Shown: positions 7,370 to 17,234 of the stretch, one piece after another
Layout of the letters: each line of letters begins with the position of its first letter
Numbering within the stretch: the first letter of the stretch is position 1
DNA from: Peribacillus sp. FSL E2-0218
GTDB taxonomy: Bacteria; Bacillota; Bacilli; Bacillales; DSM-1321
Direction of reading: 5' to 3'
Assembly (NCBI RefSeq): GCF_037992945.1
Contig: NZ_CP150304.1
Location: forward strand, 4,912,501-4,976,500
Length of the DNA: 64,000 nucleotides
Translations under genes and position numbers: made by a program
The notes under the pieces: generated by a model
Database searches by the model: none
Told to the model about the DNA's origin: nothing
What the model saw: only the letters and a program-made list of their open reading frames with translations

Positions 7370-9732
7370 CCATCACCACTCTCCTCATGGCCGCTCTTCA
7401 TATATTCCAAAAAATGAATACTGATTTCCTCCTCGATAGTTCTTAACATCATGTTGAATCGACTAAGCGCTTCCTTCTCAAACAACATATACGGATCCTG
7501 TTGACCATATCCGCTCAAGCCAACCCCTTCCTTCAAACCATTCATTTCGTCTAAATGATTCCTCCAATTGGCATCAATATGGTGCAGGATGAAAGTACGC
7601 AGCTGGTTTCCACAGTCTTTAGCGTCCTGAAAGATTTCCAGCCTCTGTTTCATTTCAGCTAAAGTCCCCATCGCCTTGGCTTCAACTAGATGAACATCCA
7701 ATTTGCCAAAATCACTTACCTGCCAGTCCAAGGAAGGAAAAACAAAGGAAAGCTCTTCAATCAAGGCGGAAGGCCCAGGCTCATCCGTATGCTCAGGATA
7801 ATATTTCACTACGAGCCTGCGAATGTATTTTTCGATATATTCAAGTAAAGCAGTATGCAGCCGTTCCGTCTCCAAATCAAGAATTCGATCTCTCATTGCG
7901 TAAATGATTGTACTTTGTTCATTCAGGGCTTGCTCCAGCTTGAATAAATGGGTACGGCTTGCTTGATGCTGCTGCTCGATCGTTTCCTGAACCTTCCTCA
8001 CGAATTTATCAGGTGCAGGGCTAACCACCAACCCTGTCTCATCCGTTTTGATTTTCTTTAAGTACCGTTCCATTTCTTCTTCATCGTAGTAATCAAACAA
8101 CTCATCCTCCAAGGAAATGATGAATTGAGTGGACCCTGGTTCACCCTGCCTGCCTGCACGTCCTCTAAGCTGCATATCAATCCGATTGCTTTCGTGCCGC
8201 TCCGTACCGATGATGTGAAGACCTCCCAGATTCTTTACAGCTTCATCGAGTAATATATCGGTCCCTCTTCCAGCCATGTTCGTTGCCAGCATCACCTCGT
8301 TTTTTCTCCCGGCCTTGGCGATGATTTCAGCCTCATCCTTTTCCGTCTTCGCATGCAGGATCTGATGCTTAACTTCCACACGCTTTAAATGAACCGATAT
8401 TTTTTCAGATTGCTCGATTGAGGTCGTTCCGATTAGGATCGGCCTTCCTTCTTCATGAATTCGTTTTACAGCCGTGACGATTTGATTGATTTTGCCGATT
8501 TCATCCTTATAAATCAAATCCGGCTCATCCGAGCGAATCATCGGCTTATTGGTGGGAATTTCAATCACAGGAAGCTGATAGGTTTCCCAGAATTCCGCCT
8601 TGGATGGCATGGCACTGCCTGTCATCCCGGACATTGATTGATATAAACGGAAATAGTTTTGTAGCGTTATCGCAGCCTGCGTTTCATTCTCTGCGGAAAT
8701 CTCGAGGTTCTCTTTTGCTTCAATGGCTTGCTGAAGACCATCGCTGAAGCTTCGTCCCTCCATCACCCTGCCCGTGAACTTATCGATCAAGGAAATCCGA
8801 CGGTCGATGATGATGTAGTCTACATCCCGTTTCATGATCGCATGGGCTTTAAGCGCCTGTGATATATTGTGTAATAGCTCCCGATGTTCCAGGTCATACA
8901 GATTGTCGATGCCAAAGGCCCGCTCAATCTTGGATGCACCTTGATTGGTAAAATAGGCGGCACTTGATTCCACCGAGACCTCATAATCTTCGTCTTTTAT
9001 AAAGGACTTCATGAATTGTGCCGTGATTTCGTGAAGCGCGGTCCCTTCACCGGAATGACCCGCAATGATCAATGGTGTCCGTGCTTCATCAATCAAGATG
9101 CTGTCAATCTCATCGACAATGACAAAGTTGTGGCCTCTTTGCACCTTTCCCGCTCTCCGTAAAACCATCTGATCACGCAAATAATCGAAGCCGAATTCGG
9201 TTGCCGTTCCATACGTGATATCTGCCGCATAGGCTTCACGTTTTTCAGCGGCCTCCATGCCGGATATATTCAAACCAACGGTCAGCCCTAAAAATTCATG
9301 GATTTGACCCATCAGCTCTTTATCTCGTCTGGCCAAATATTGATTGGCCGTAATGATATGGACACCCTTTCCCTCCAGCGCCTGCAAATAGCTAGGTAAA
9401 GTTGCTGCAAGCGTCTTTCCCTCACCCGTATTCATCTGGGCTATGCCCCCTTCGTTCAGGACGAAGCCGCCCAGTAGCTGAACGTCATGGTGCCTTAGCT
9501 TCAACACCCGTTTAGAGGCCTCCCGAACGACCGCGAAAGCATCGGTCTGAATCTCGCTCATATTTTTCCCGGCATCCAATTCGCATTTGAATTTATCCTT
9601 CATTCGCTTTAACTCTTGATCTGAGCATCTTTCATATTCACCTTCAAGCCGGTTCACAGCATCTGCCAATTTATATATTCGCTTTAGATCTTTGGAGCTT
9701 TCCTTGAAGAACTTTTTCATACCCGTTAGCAT
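7366..9732 (-). CDS. secA2: Accessory preprotein translocase ATPase SecA2
   Basis: 788 aa, shorter than a housekeeping SecA (about 840) and without the C-terminal zinc-binding SecB tail; it ends in a plain GHEESGDG. Walker A is AQMNTGEGKT (98-107), Walker B/DEAD-like VDEIDSILIDEARTPL, motif III-type GMTGSA, and the helicase VI motif LRGRAGRQGEPG. SecA2 drives ATP-dependent export of a restricted set of proteins through SecYEG; in B. anthracis these are the S-layer proteins Sap and EA1. The adjoining SlaP-like gene supports that subtype rather than the SecA2/SecY2 glycoprotein system. Start ATG at 9732 has GAGGGG 6 bases upstream; an in-frame ATG four codons later is possible. Confidence 0.95.
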   Translation of the reverse strand: MLTGMKKFFKESSKDLKRIYKLADAVNRLEGEYERCSDQELKRMKDKFKCELDAGKNMSEIQTDAFAVVREASKRVLKLRHHDVQLLGGFVLNEGGIAQMNTGEGKTLAATLPSYLQALEGKGVHIITANQYLARRDKELMGQIHEFLGLTVGLNISGMEAAEKREAYAADITYGTATEFGFDYLRDQMVLRRAGKVQRGHNFVIVDEIDSILIDEARTPLIIAGHSGEGTALHEITAQFMKSFIKDEDYEVSVESSAAYFTNQGASKIERAFGIDNLYDLEHRELLHNISQALKAHAIMKRDVDYIIIDRRISLIDKFTGRVMEGRSFSDGLQQAIEAKENLEISAENETQAAITLQNYFRLYQSMSGMTGSAMPSKAEFWETYQLPVIEIPTNKPMIRSDEPDLIYKDEIGKINQIVTAVKRIHEEGRPILIGTTSIEQSEKISVHLKRVEVKHQILHAKTEKDEAEIIAKAGRKNEVMLATNMAGRGTDILLDEAVKNLGGLHIIGTERHESNRIDMQLRGRAGRQGEPGSTQFIISLEDELFDYYDEEEMERYLKKIKTDETGLVVSPAPDKFVRKVQETIEQQHQASRTHLFKLEQALNEQSTIIYAMRDRILDLETERLHTALLEYIEKYIRRLVVKYYPEHTDEPGPSALIEELSFVFPSLDWQVSDFGKLDVHLVEAKAMGTLAEMKQRLEIFQDAKDCGNQLRTFILHHIDANWRNHLDEMNGLKEGVGLSGYGQQDPYMLFEKEALSRFNMMLRTIEEEISIHFLEYMKSGHEESGDG

Positions 9733-10113
9733 ATGGTCCCCTCTTCTACTATTTCAATTGAACTCTACTGAAAGTATATCAGTTATATATTTACTGTTTA
9801 TTAAAAATCATCTATATATTGCAATCAATAGTAAATCTTTTTTTCCGTTTCCCCCGCTATCGGGTCCAAGATGTGCATTCTTTCTTTTTTTAGACTGATT
9901 TCGTATAGGTTGTTGCTATTCCCCAGTAATGCGGTGTGGCCGATTGGGCTTTCAACGGCGCGGGCAGGAGTCCGCTGCTCCGCTCCAACCAACCTTAAAT
10001 CGTCTCGTTTTAAAAACAACAACCTTAACGAAACAGCCTTTTTTCAAAATAAAAATTACTATTCGATTTTCAAAAACAGTATAATATTTCTTCCTTACTT
10101 TCGTAGAACAATA
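9733..10113. other. Gene-free interval with partial repeat copy D
   Basis: AT-rich promoter-like DNA upstream of secA2, then a GC-rich fragment at 9908-9995 (GGCGCGGGCAGGAGTC, GCTCCAACCAACC) that resembles the end of the dispersed repeat. It starts with GGTTGTTG and ends with CAACCAACC, so it may be a deleted copy. No ribosome-site-supported gene was found. Confidence 0.5.
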
Positions 10114-10133
10114 ATGAATGAACACCCATTCAT
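10114..10133. promoter_or_regulatory. TetR-type operator candidate upstream of yhgE-like gene
   Basis: ATGAATG (10114-10120) and CATTCAT (10127-10133) form an inverted repeat with a 6-base centre, just before a TTGACT -35-like hexamer at 10135. TGAATGA/TCATTCA arms are typical of Bacillus TetR-family operators such as FadR sites. In B. subtilis yhgE lies beside a TetR gene (yhgD); none is adjacent here, so any regulator would act from elsewhere. Confidence 0.45.
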
Positions 10134-10351
10134 ATTGACTTTTCATTTTCACATCCGACTAAAGAAGCGTTTATTAGACAAACGAATCATTATTCTTTGA
10201 AACTTTCTAACTAATTAGGCCGAAAAAACTTGAAAATATTTGTAAAATCGAAGGAGGATTTAGCAAATCTAGTCAGAATATACTGTGTTATGAATTAGGC
10301 GGGACATTTCCCACCCCATTCATGACTATCAAAGCATATAGGGGGTAATGT

Positions 10352-13189
10352 ATGAAAGGTTCAGGGTTACGGTTTGGCGGCTCCACAAATAGGGCTGGTT
10401 GGATCATTGCCATACTAGCAGTCTTATTCATTCCATTCATTTACGCAGCACTCATTCTAACTGCTAAGTGGGGTCCGTACGATCATTTGTCTAATTTGCC
10501 GGTTGCCGTAGTCAATAAGGATGCAGGTAGTACGTTGGGAGATAAACCGGTTAATGTCGGTAAAGATTTAGTAGCGGAGCTAAGGAAAAGTGATACCCTT
10601 GGCTGGGATTTTGTCGATGATAAAACGGCAAAGAAAGGCCTTCAGAATACAGACTATTACATGGTCATCGAAATTCCGGAAAACTTCTCTCAAAATGTAA
10701 CGACGGTCTTAGACGAAAATCCTGTTAAACCTGAATTAACATATATTCAGAACGAAGGGCTGCATTACATGGCGGCTCAAGTCACAAAAAGCGCCACTGA
10801 ACGCATTCGTGAAAATCTGTCGAATAAAGTGACGGCCAGTTATACGACGGCCCTTCTCTCGCAAATGGCCGGAATTGAAAACGGTTTCAACGACGGAGCT
10901 GGCGGCTCACAAAAAATCAATGACGGAGCTGGGAAACTAAAAAGCGGTACGGCTCAAATCCTCGAATCCTTGCAGCAAAAAGCGCCTGATATCGACAAGC
11001 TAGCAGGGGGGGCAGCCCAATTAAAGGTCGGAACGGGAACCATGTATAACTCATTGGCAGGTAAGCAAGCGGATATCGGTAAATTGGCGGATGGGGCTAA
11101 CCAAGTCGATACCGGTATGCAGCAGGTAAACGGCGGCGCCCGGAAATTAGATGCAGGCATCCAAAAATTGAATATCGGCATGACCGAATTGAATTCCGGT
11201 GCCCAAAGGCTCAACGGCGGCCTTAATGATGCCAATACGGGAGCGCAAAAGCTTAGCGGCGGGGCCAGTCAGGTGGATGATGGCGCTCATGCCGTTTATG
11301 CAGGGGCAAGGAAGTTAACCGGAGGCGTCAATCAAGTCAATGATGGCGCACAAAACCTAAAGGATGGGGCAGGCTCCCTTTATACCGGGGCAAAGGAATT
11401 ATCCGGGGGCGCCAATCAAGTGAATGATGGCGCACAAAAGTTAAATAAAGGCGTGAAAGATTTAGCCACTGGGGCAACATCCCTGAATGGAGGAGCAAAG
11501 CAAGTATTGGATGGCTTGGAACATGCTGAATCAGGCAGCAATGAACTGAAGACCGGTTTATCACAACTGGAAGCTGGCAGTAGCAATGCTGCCAAAGGAG
11601 CGGCTGCCGTGGATGCAGCAGTTGGCCAGTTGGCCCCGGGTTCAAAGGATGTAGTGCAAGGTATCAAAAAGCTTGGAGAACAAGTTCCAGGCCTAAAAGA
11701 CAGCCCTGATTATCAGCAGTTAGTAGCTGGAAGTGAAAGGGTCGCGGGAGGTTTGAGCGATTTGGCTGGCCAAACCCCAACCTTGGCTGGGGGAACGGAC
11801 CAAATTTCACAGGGACTAAAAGACGCTTTAAAGGGCTCGACTGATTTAGAGGCGGGACTGAATGGGTTGCTGGAAGGGCAAAAACGGGTATATGGAGGAA
11901 CCCAAGATGTCGTCCAAGGGGCAAACCAACTATCAGATGGTGCCGAAAAGGTTGCCGATGGGACAAGCAGTGTGGCTTCAGGAAATAAGAAATTGGCTGA
12001 TGGTTCAGGCGCTGTGGCAAACGGCTCGAGAGCACTTGCCGATGGCACCCGTTCAGTAGCTGAAGGAAGTGAAGCCTTGACTGCTGGCTCAGGCGCGGTT
12101 GCCGACGGTACCCGTTCGGTGGCTGATGGCAATAAAGCATTGGCTGAAGGCACAAGCACACTGGCCGAAGGCTCGGCAGCACTTTCCGATGGGATCGGTT
12201 CGGCAGCTTCCGGAAGTAATGAACTAGCAAGTGGTTCAGGCAAATTGGCTGACGGAACAGGTGAGCTTGCAGCCGGAACCGGAGCCGTAGCTGCCGGTAA
12301 CCAAACCGTAATGGCTGGCTGGAATCAGTTAACAGCGGGTGCAAACAAGCTAAATGAGGGGATGATCCAGGTAAGTGACGGTACGAACACCGTAAAAACT
12401 GGTTGGGGCCCTTTAGCTGATGGTGTCCATCGAGTGGATGGCGGTTTAGGTGCCATCAAAGATGGCAGCAAGGAGCTGGCGGCTGGACTTTCAGGCGGCG
12501 CCGGTAAATTGAGTAACATCCACGCGGACCAACCGAATATCGACATGTTCGCCGCACCCGTCCAATTGAGCGGGAAGGCCATCCATGCATTCCCTAAATA
12601 TCGCTATGCTAATGCGCCATATATCCTTTCATTAGCGCTATTTGTAGGTGTTTTGGTCATGGCATGTCTTTTCGACTTACAAAAGCCGGCCATTACAGAA
12701 ATCTCGGCCTTCAGATGGTATGCCAATAAGCTAGGAACGATGGCGGCGTTTGCCGCGGCACAGGCGCTAATCGCCTCCATTTTCGCGTCTTTTTATTTGA
12801 AATCAACGTTTACAAATGGCCTCATGCTGGTTTTATTCTCGATATTCGTCAGCTTAACCTTCCTGGCGATCGTGTTTTTCCTAGTCGTACTGGCAGGCAA
12901 TATAGGCAGATTCATTGCATTTGTATTCCTGGTTTTACAACTATCCACAACTGGTTCAAGCTTGCCTGTGCAAATGCTTCCTGAAAACCTGGAAAGAATG
13001 AGTCATTTTCTTCCGCTTACGCATTCAATCAATGGCTTTAAATCAATCATATCCTTAAACAATCATGATTTATTTTGGTCGAGTGTAAGCGTTCTTGGCG
13101 CTTTCCTTCTCGTGTTTACGCTTCTTTCGCTAACAGCGATCTGGTTCAAGGCAAGGCGCACTTCGCAACAAGCACATATGGAAGCATAA
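10352..13189 (+). CDS. YhgE/Pip domain membrane protein
   Basis: 945 aa. One N-terminal membrane helix (about 14-35) leads to a YhgE/Pip N-domain with LPVAVVNKDAG at about residue 47. A central stretch of roughly 190-720 is built of short Gly/Ala/Ser repeats of the GAxxLxxGAxQVxDGA kind, expected to form long extracellular helices. About five membrane helices occupy 755-935 (ABC-2-like C-domain). The architecture matches phage infection protein Pip and is related to EsaA of type VII secretion; molecular function is not established. GGGGGT precedes ATG 10352, in a leader of roughly 190 bases below the possible operator. A strong terminator follows, so it is a single-gene unit. Confidence 0.92.
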   Translation: MKGSGLRFGGSTNRAGWIIAILAVLFIPFIYAALILTAKWGPYDHLSNLPVAVVNKDAGSTLGDKPVNVGKDLVAELRKSDTLGWDFVDDKTAKKGLQNTDYYMVIEIPENFSQNVTTVLDENPVKPELTYIQNEGLHYMAAQVTKSATERIRENLSNKVTASYTTALLSQMAGIENGFNDGAGGSQKINDGAGKLKSGTAQILESLQQKAPDIDKLAGGAAQLKVGTGTMYNSLAGKQADIGKLADGANQVDTGMQQVNGGARKLDAGIQKLNIGMTELNSGAQRLNGGLNDANTGAQKLSGGASQVDDGAHAVYAGARKLTGGVNQVNDGAQNLKDGAGSLYTGAKELSGGANQVNDGAQKLNKGVKDLATGATSLNGGAKQVLDGLEHAESGSNELKTGLSQLEAGSSNAAKGAAAVDAAVGQLAPGSKDVVQGIKKLGEQVPGLKDSPDYQQLVAGSERVAGGLSDLAGQTPTLAGGTDQISQGLKDALKGSTDLEAGLNGLLEGQKRVYGGTQDVVQGANQLSDGAEKVADGTSSVASGNKKLADGSGAVANGSRALADGTRSVAEGSEALTAGSGAVADGTRSVADGNKALAEGTSTLAEGSAALSDGIGSAASGSNELASGSGKLADGTGELAAGTGAVAAGNQTVMAGWNQLTAGANKLNEGMIQVSDGTNTVKTGWGPLADGVHRVDGGLGAIKDGSKELAAGLSGGAGKLSNIHADQPNIDMFAAPVQLSGKAIHAFPKYRYANAPYILSLALFVGVLVMACLFDLQKPAITEISAFRWYANKLGTMAAFAAAQALIASIFASFYLKSTFTNGLMLVLFSIFVSLTFLAIVFFLVVLAGNIGRFIAFVFLVLQLSTTGSSLPVQMLPENLERMSHFLPLTHSINGFKSIISLNNHDLFWSSVSVLGAFLLVFTLLSLTAIWFKARRTSQQAHMEA

Positions 13190-13194
13190 CGCCC

Positions 13195-13227
13195 ATCCCC
13201 TCCTGAATATAAGGAGGGGATTTTTTA
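13195..13227 (+). terminator. Rho-independent terminator
   Basis: ATCCCCTCC pairs with GGAGGGGAT across a 9-base loop, followed by TTTTTT, right after the YhgE/Pip gene. Confidence 0.93.
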
Positions 13228-13279
13228 TGGACTTTTACAAATAATAGGGAGACACCTATCGAACGGAGGGTTACAGATA

Positions 13280-14713
13280 ATGGGAATATCTAAAAAATCA
13301 GTACTTCAAAAACTTTTCCAGCCCGAGCGCATTGGGTTACTCATTCTTTCCTGCTTAATCGGCATCTCCCACCCCATTCAGGCTGAAACGAAAAACACAC
13401 CGAAAAATGTCATCTTGCTAATCGGCGATGGCATGGGGTTAGGTGCAATCGAAATTGCCCGGCAATTGGAGTACGGGAAAACAGGTGCATTACATTTGGA
13501 AAAACTGGAGCACGTAGCCTTGATGCGCACTTATTCCGCCAATAATCACGTGACCGACTCCGCTGCAGGCGGGTCCGCGATTGCGACTGGCGTCAAAACC
13601 AACAATGAGTCAATCGGCGTCGATGTGAATGGCAATGAGGTGGATAGTGTATTGGATGCATTTCAGAACGATGGCAAAAAAGTGGGGATCATTTCGACCA
13701 ATATGGTCGTCGATGCGACCCCAGCGGCCTTTGGTGCAAGTGTACCGAACCGTTGGACAGGCGGCGCCCATATCGCGAGGCAGCTCTTCGACAACCGAAT
13801 TGATGTCATTCTCGGCGGAGGTGCCAGCTATTTTGGCGCAGATAAGCAAAACGGCGAGGACTTAATCAGGAAATTCAAAAATGCGGGCTATGGGATTGCG
13901 ACGACTAAAGACGAACTCAGTTCCATGGATAAAACAAAAAAACTATTGGGGCTATTTCACCCCACTTATATGAATTTCAAGCTTGATAAGGAAGTATTGA
14001 ATTCCCAAGAACCATCACTGCCCGAAATGACCGCCAAAGCGATCCAAATTTTATCACAAGGTGATAAGGGCTTTTTCTTGATGTCAGAGGGTGCACGGAT
14101 CGACTCGATGGAGCATGCTGCGGATTTCACAGGAATATGGAAGGAAACGATTGAATTCGATCAAACCGTGAAAGAGGTTGTGAATTGGGCCAAAAACAGA
14201 AATGATACATTGATCGTTGTGCTGGCTGACCATGAAACCATGGGAATTTCCGCTTCGGAAACGATGGATATCGCGGCATTGAAAAAGATTCGGGTATCGA
14301 CTGAATATATGTCCAAACAACTTACATTCAATGGAAATAACGAAATCAATCCGGAAAGTGTCGCTTCCGTATTCAAGAAATATGCCCATATATCCCTTAC
14401 AGATCAGGAAGTGCTTCAATTCATCGACAATGTTAGAAAGAACCGGACGCTCGTCTACCCGCAGCATCGGATCGATTGGGAAATCGGCAGCACCATCGCC
14501 AGGCACCATAAAGCTGGTGTCGCTGAAAGGAGCATCCGGGCTGCCAGTTCAACTGGAGGCCATACGGCCAATATGATTCCCGTGTTTGCGGCAGGCCCAG
14601 GCAGTGAAGCCATTGACGGCGTCCTTGAAAATACCGATATTTCAAAAATCATCACAAAAGCTGCCGGTGTCCCCTTCACACCCGGATTGCATAAAGAAAA
14701 TAACGAGGAATGA
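13280..14713 (+). CDS. Secreted alkaline phosphatase (PhoA family)
   Basis: 477 aa with a signal peptide ending near residue 36 (HPIQA). Metal and catalytic sites are clear: Asp50 in LIGDGMGLG, nucleophile Ser94 in VTDSAAGGSAIATG, EGARIDSMEHAAD, LADHETMG and STGGHTANM. This is the phosphomonoesterase layout of B. subtilis PhoA/PhoB; it releases phosphate outside the cell. GGAGGG lies upstream of ATG 13280. In Bacillus such genes are usually PhoP-controlled, but no convincing TT(A/T)ACA array was identified here. It ends in repeat copy C with no clear own terminator seen. Confidence 0.94.
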   Translation: MGISKKSVLQKLFQPERIGLLILSCLIGISHPIQAETKNTPKNVILLIGDGMGLGAIEIARQLEYGKTGALHLEKLEHVALMRTYSANNHVTDSAAGGSAIATGVKTNNESIGVDVNGNEVDSVLDAFQNDGKKVGIISTNMVVDATPAAFGASVPNRWTGGAHIARQLFDNRIDVILGGGASYFGADKQNGEDLIRKFKNAGYGIATTKDELSSMDKTKKLLGLFHPTYMNFKLDKEVLNSQEPSLPEMTAKAIQILSQGDKGFFLMSEGARIDSMEHAADFTGIWKETIEFDQTVKEVVNWAKNRNDTLIVVLADHETMGISASETMDIAALKKIRVSTEYMSKQLTFNGNNEINPESVASVFKKYAHISLTDQEVLQFIDNVRKNRTLVYPQHRIDWEIGSTIARHHKAGVAERSIRAASSTGGHTANMIPVFAAGPGSEAIDGVLENTDISKIITKAAGVPFTPGLHKENNEE

Positions 14714-14792
14714 ATACATCCCTCGCTTATGATGGCCGCCAAAATGCAGGCATGGGCAGCTATATCGGCGTTTTTACGCAGAGTGAAATGAA

Positions 14793-14893
14793 ACGGAAGG
14801 TGCGAGACTTCTGCGGGAATTGCTGTAAAGACAGGCGCAAGCGCCGAGGAGGCTCCCCAACCGCTTGTGGAAGGCAAAGTGACTGCAGTGCAG
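14793..14893. repeat. Dispersed intergenic repeat, copy C (inverted)
   Basis: Contains GTGCGAGACTTCTGCGGGAA, GCGCAAGCGCCGAGGAGGCT and CTTGTGGAAGGCAAAGTG, the same ordered landmarks as copy B. It fills most of the space between the convergent alkaline phosphatase and SpoIID-domain genes. Confidence 0.65.
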
Positions 14894-14941
14894 GGGTTCT
14901 ACTCCATTCATGGATGACACCAAAGGCAGTACCTTTCCTAT

Positions 14942-17005
14942 TCATTTCTTTACATGATTTTTTGGCACAAACCCGACTTGGCTTCCCTTTTTCACCTTAT
15001 ACCACTTCCCTTGTTGAGCCAATATCGTTAGTGCCTGATCCTCATAAAGCGTCCCGATGGTGTTAGCAGCTGAATTTGCCTTTTCTTTTATACGTAATTC
15101 TCTTGCTGTCACGATGCCCGTCGTCTTCCTGATCTGGACTTGTGCAGAGATGGTTTTCCTGTTGCCTCCCCCATCCTTGGCGGATATCGACACCGTGAAT
15201 AATCCGTTGGATATATTGCCAAAATCCCAGTTAACTGATTGGCTCCCTTGGGTGAACTGCCTTTCGGCAAGGACCCCCACCACTTTGCCTTGGCTGTTCT
15301 TGATTTCCACTGCCACTTTCGAGTCTTCATTTATCGTAAATGCTATATTCACTTTTTCTGTACTGTAGTCTCCCATTGTTTCGATATCGGTAATCATGGG
15401 TGCTGACCCCTTACTTATGTTGATTCCCAGTGTCCCCCTTGCTTCATTCCCGCTTCGGTCCCTTGCAGAAACTACCGCTGCATACGTACCAGTGTGCACA
15501 TCATTCGCTTTCCAGACCGCCGTGTGACTTCCCTTTTTCAAAGATTGGTCACTGATTGGTGTAGCCACCGTTTTGCCTTCACCATCTTTAATCAGGAGGG
15601 ATACCGCTGCATCTTCTTTAAGTGAGTAGATGATCGTGACTTTATCATTCACATAATCAAGATCCGCTTTCATGTCTATGGATGCCGCATTATTGATGTG
15701 AACCTCTTCTATTATCCCTGATGCTTCGCCATATTCCCTGGCGATAGTCGTGTTAGGATAATAAAATGCCAAGATCTCCTGATATGTTTGACCTGCCTCC
15801 GCTCTTGTCTTCGCGCCAAACTGACTTAAACCGACCCCATGCCCGTAACCAGACCCTTCAACATCAATTCTGGAAGAATCAGAAGCCGAATCGTCCACCA
15901 AATAGCTTTTCATCACATCGCTACCGACCATGGCCCTGATTTTCGAAGCCGGTACATCAGTAAGCTCGATTTGTTGCTCGGAAAGTTTTCCGCTTTTATC
16001 AACAAGACCCCTTACAAAGAAATTCAGTTTAATGGACCCCTTCGTAGCTCGTCCGCCCGTTTTTTTACCAGCAAAGCTTAAAACGGGAACCTTCGTTATT
16101 TTTATATCCCGGTTCGCATAGCCATTCCTTTTCAGCCAAGCCTTAAGATGAGGTACAACCGTTTTATCTTTTTCCTGTACACTCGTCCACCACTCATCCG
16201 GCTTGGATAAGTCTTTGTTTGACAGGTCGATTTGTTGCTTATCAAGCTTTATCGCCCATTTGGTTTTCGGATCATAGGAATCTTGTTGGATAGATAAATA
16301 GCCTAGAGGATTTCCGACTGACCAAACATTGGAATTCAATTCGGTCACACCCCCGTTGCTTGAGGAAAAGAACGCCTCGATTATTTCACCATCATGCTTG
16401 AGAACCAAGCCTACTGTCTGTTCGATGGCTGAATCCGTACGGCTGTCCCCTTCCGCTCCTCCATACACTTGATAGGAAATCGTATCATCGATCAATTTCG
16501 ATTGATGGTGAGCAGCATATGTACGGGCGGCGACTGCTTGAGCTTTCAATGCTTCAGGATGCCAAAGGGCAGGCATTTCCTTCGGGACCACACCCTTTAC
16601 ATAATCCTCGATATGCACATGATTGATGGGTCGAATGTAACCTCCCGCCACCGTAAATAAGAATGAGCCATGATACGGCCGGCCATTTAGGGATAACAGG
16701 GCATCACCCTTAACCGGAGTGATTTTTAATGAAGCCCATGTTCCTACTTTATCCGAATCTTTATACACGGCAAGTTTTCCTGATTCCACGTTCAATTTCA
16801 TCTCTTCTCCTGCCTTGATGAATATCTCTCCTCCGGAAGTCTGATAGTCCCCTGTTGCCGTAATTTTGACACTCGTTCGATTTCCCAAGTAATTCTTCAA
16901 TTTCACTTCCATCGTTGCATTTTCTTTAGCTGCGTTTGCCTCTAGAGAGGGAAATATAGCGAAAATGATAAAGAAAGCCAGAAATAAACCCTTTAAACTT
17001 CCCAT
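14942..17005 (-). CDS. Secreted SpoIID/LytB-domain protein with Ig-like repeats and SH3 tail
   Basis: 687 aa from ATG 17005 (AAAGAGG 9 bases upstream); a TTG at 17050 would add 15 residues and cannot be excluded. A signal peptide ends near ANAA. A SpoIID/LytB domain covers about 100-420: KGVVPKEMPALWHPEALKAQ, ARTYAAHH, FFSSSNGGVTE, and GSGYGHGVGLSQFGA. Two FlgD-like Ig modules follow (about 450-610), then a bacterial SH3 module (ARELRIKEKANSAANTIG) at the C-terminus. SpoIID-type domains cut denuded glycan strands or enhance amidases (LytB). The SH3 and Ig parts suggest wall binding in vegetative cells. It differs from the sporulation SpoIID at 50364. Confidence 0.88.
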   Translation of the reverse strand: MGSLKGLFLAFFIIFAIFPSLEANAAKENATMEVKLKNYLGNRTSVKITATGDYQTSGGEIFIKAGEEMKLNVESGKLAVYKDSDKVGTWASLKITPVKGDALLSLNGRPYHGSFLFTVAGGYIRPINHVHIEDYVKGVVPKEMPALWHPEALKAQAVAARTYAAHHQSKLIDDTISYQVYGGAEGDSRTDSAIEQTVGLVLKHDGEIIEAFFSSSNGGVTELNSNVWSVGNPLGYLSIQQDSYDPKTKWAIKLDKQQIDLSNKDLSKPDEWWTSVQEKDKTVVPHLKAWLKRNGYANRDIKITKVPVLSFAGKKTGGRATKGSIKLNFFVRGLVDKSGKLSEQQIELTDVPASKIRAMVGSDVMKSYLVDDSASDSSRIDVEGSGYGHGVGLSQFGAKTRAEAGQTYQEILAFYYPNTTIAREYGEASGIIEEVHINNAASIDMKADLDYVNDKVTIIYSLKEDAAVSLLIKDGEGKTVATPISDQSLKKGSHTAVWKANDVHTGTYAAVVSARDRSGNEARGTLGINISKGSAPMITDIETMGDYSTEKVNIAFTINEDSKVAVEIKNSQGKVVGVLAERQFTQGSQSVNWDFGNISNGLFTVSISAKDGGGNRKTISAQVQIRKTTGIVTARELRIKEKANSAANTIGTLYEDQALTILAQQGKWYKVKKGSQVGFVPKNHVKK

Positions 17006-17169
17006 CCCTTTCAACCTCTTTCCTATCCTATATCTTTTAAAGATTTTCAATAGCTTCCATGATTGAATCCTTATTTTTCCTCATTATAAATAAACCTCGT
17101 TTATACATTCTGGATATCTTCCTTATAATCCTTCATTCACGATCATAACTTCCAAGCCGTACTCGCATG

Positions 17170-17209
17170 AAAAAAACTGGACATGGAAAAAACCACGTCC
17201 AGCTTTTTT
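17170..17209. terminator. Bidirectional terminator below the PBP3-type gene
   Basis: CTGGACATGG (17177-17186) and CCACGTCCAG (17193-17202) pair with one mismatch, flanked by A7 on the left and T6 on the right; it serves the minus-strand PBP gene ending at 17235. Confidence 0.8.
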
Positions 17210-17234
17210 ATGATGATGATTAGGCTTATACCCT

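Noticed and set aside
11337..12582. Long antisense frames inside the YhgE/Pip gene
   Set aside because: Mirror images of Gly/Ala-repeat codons; no start signals, and the sense frame is clearly the gene.
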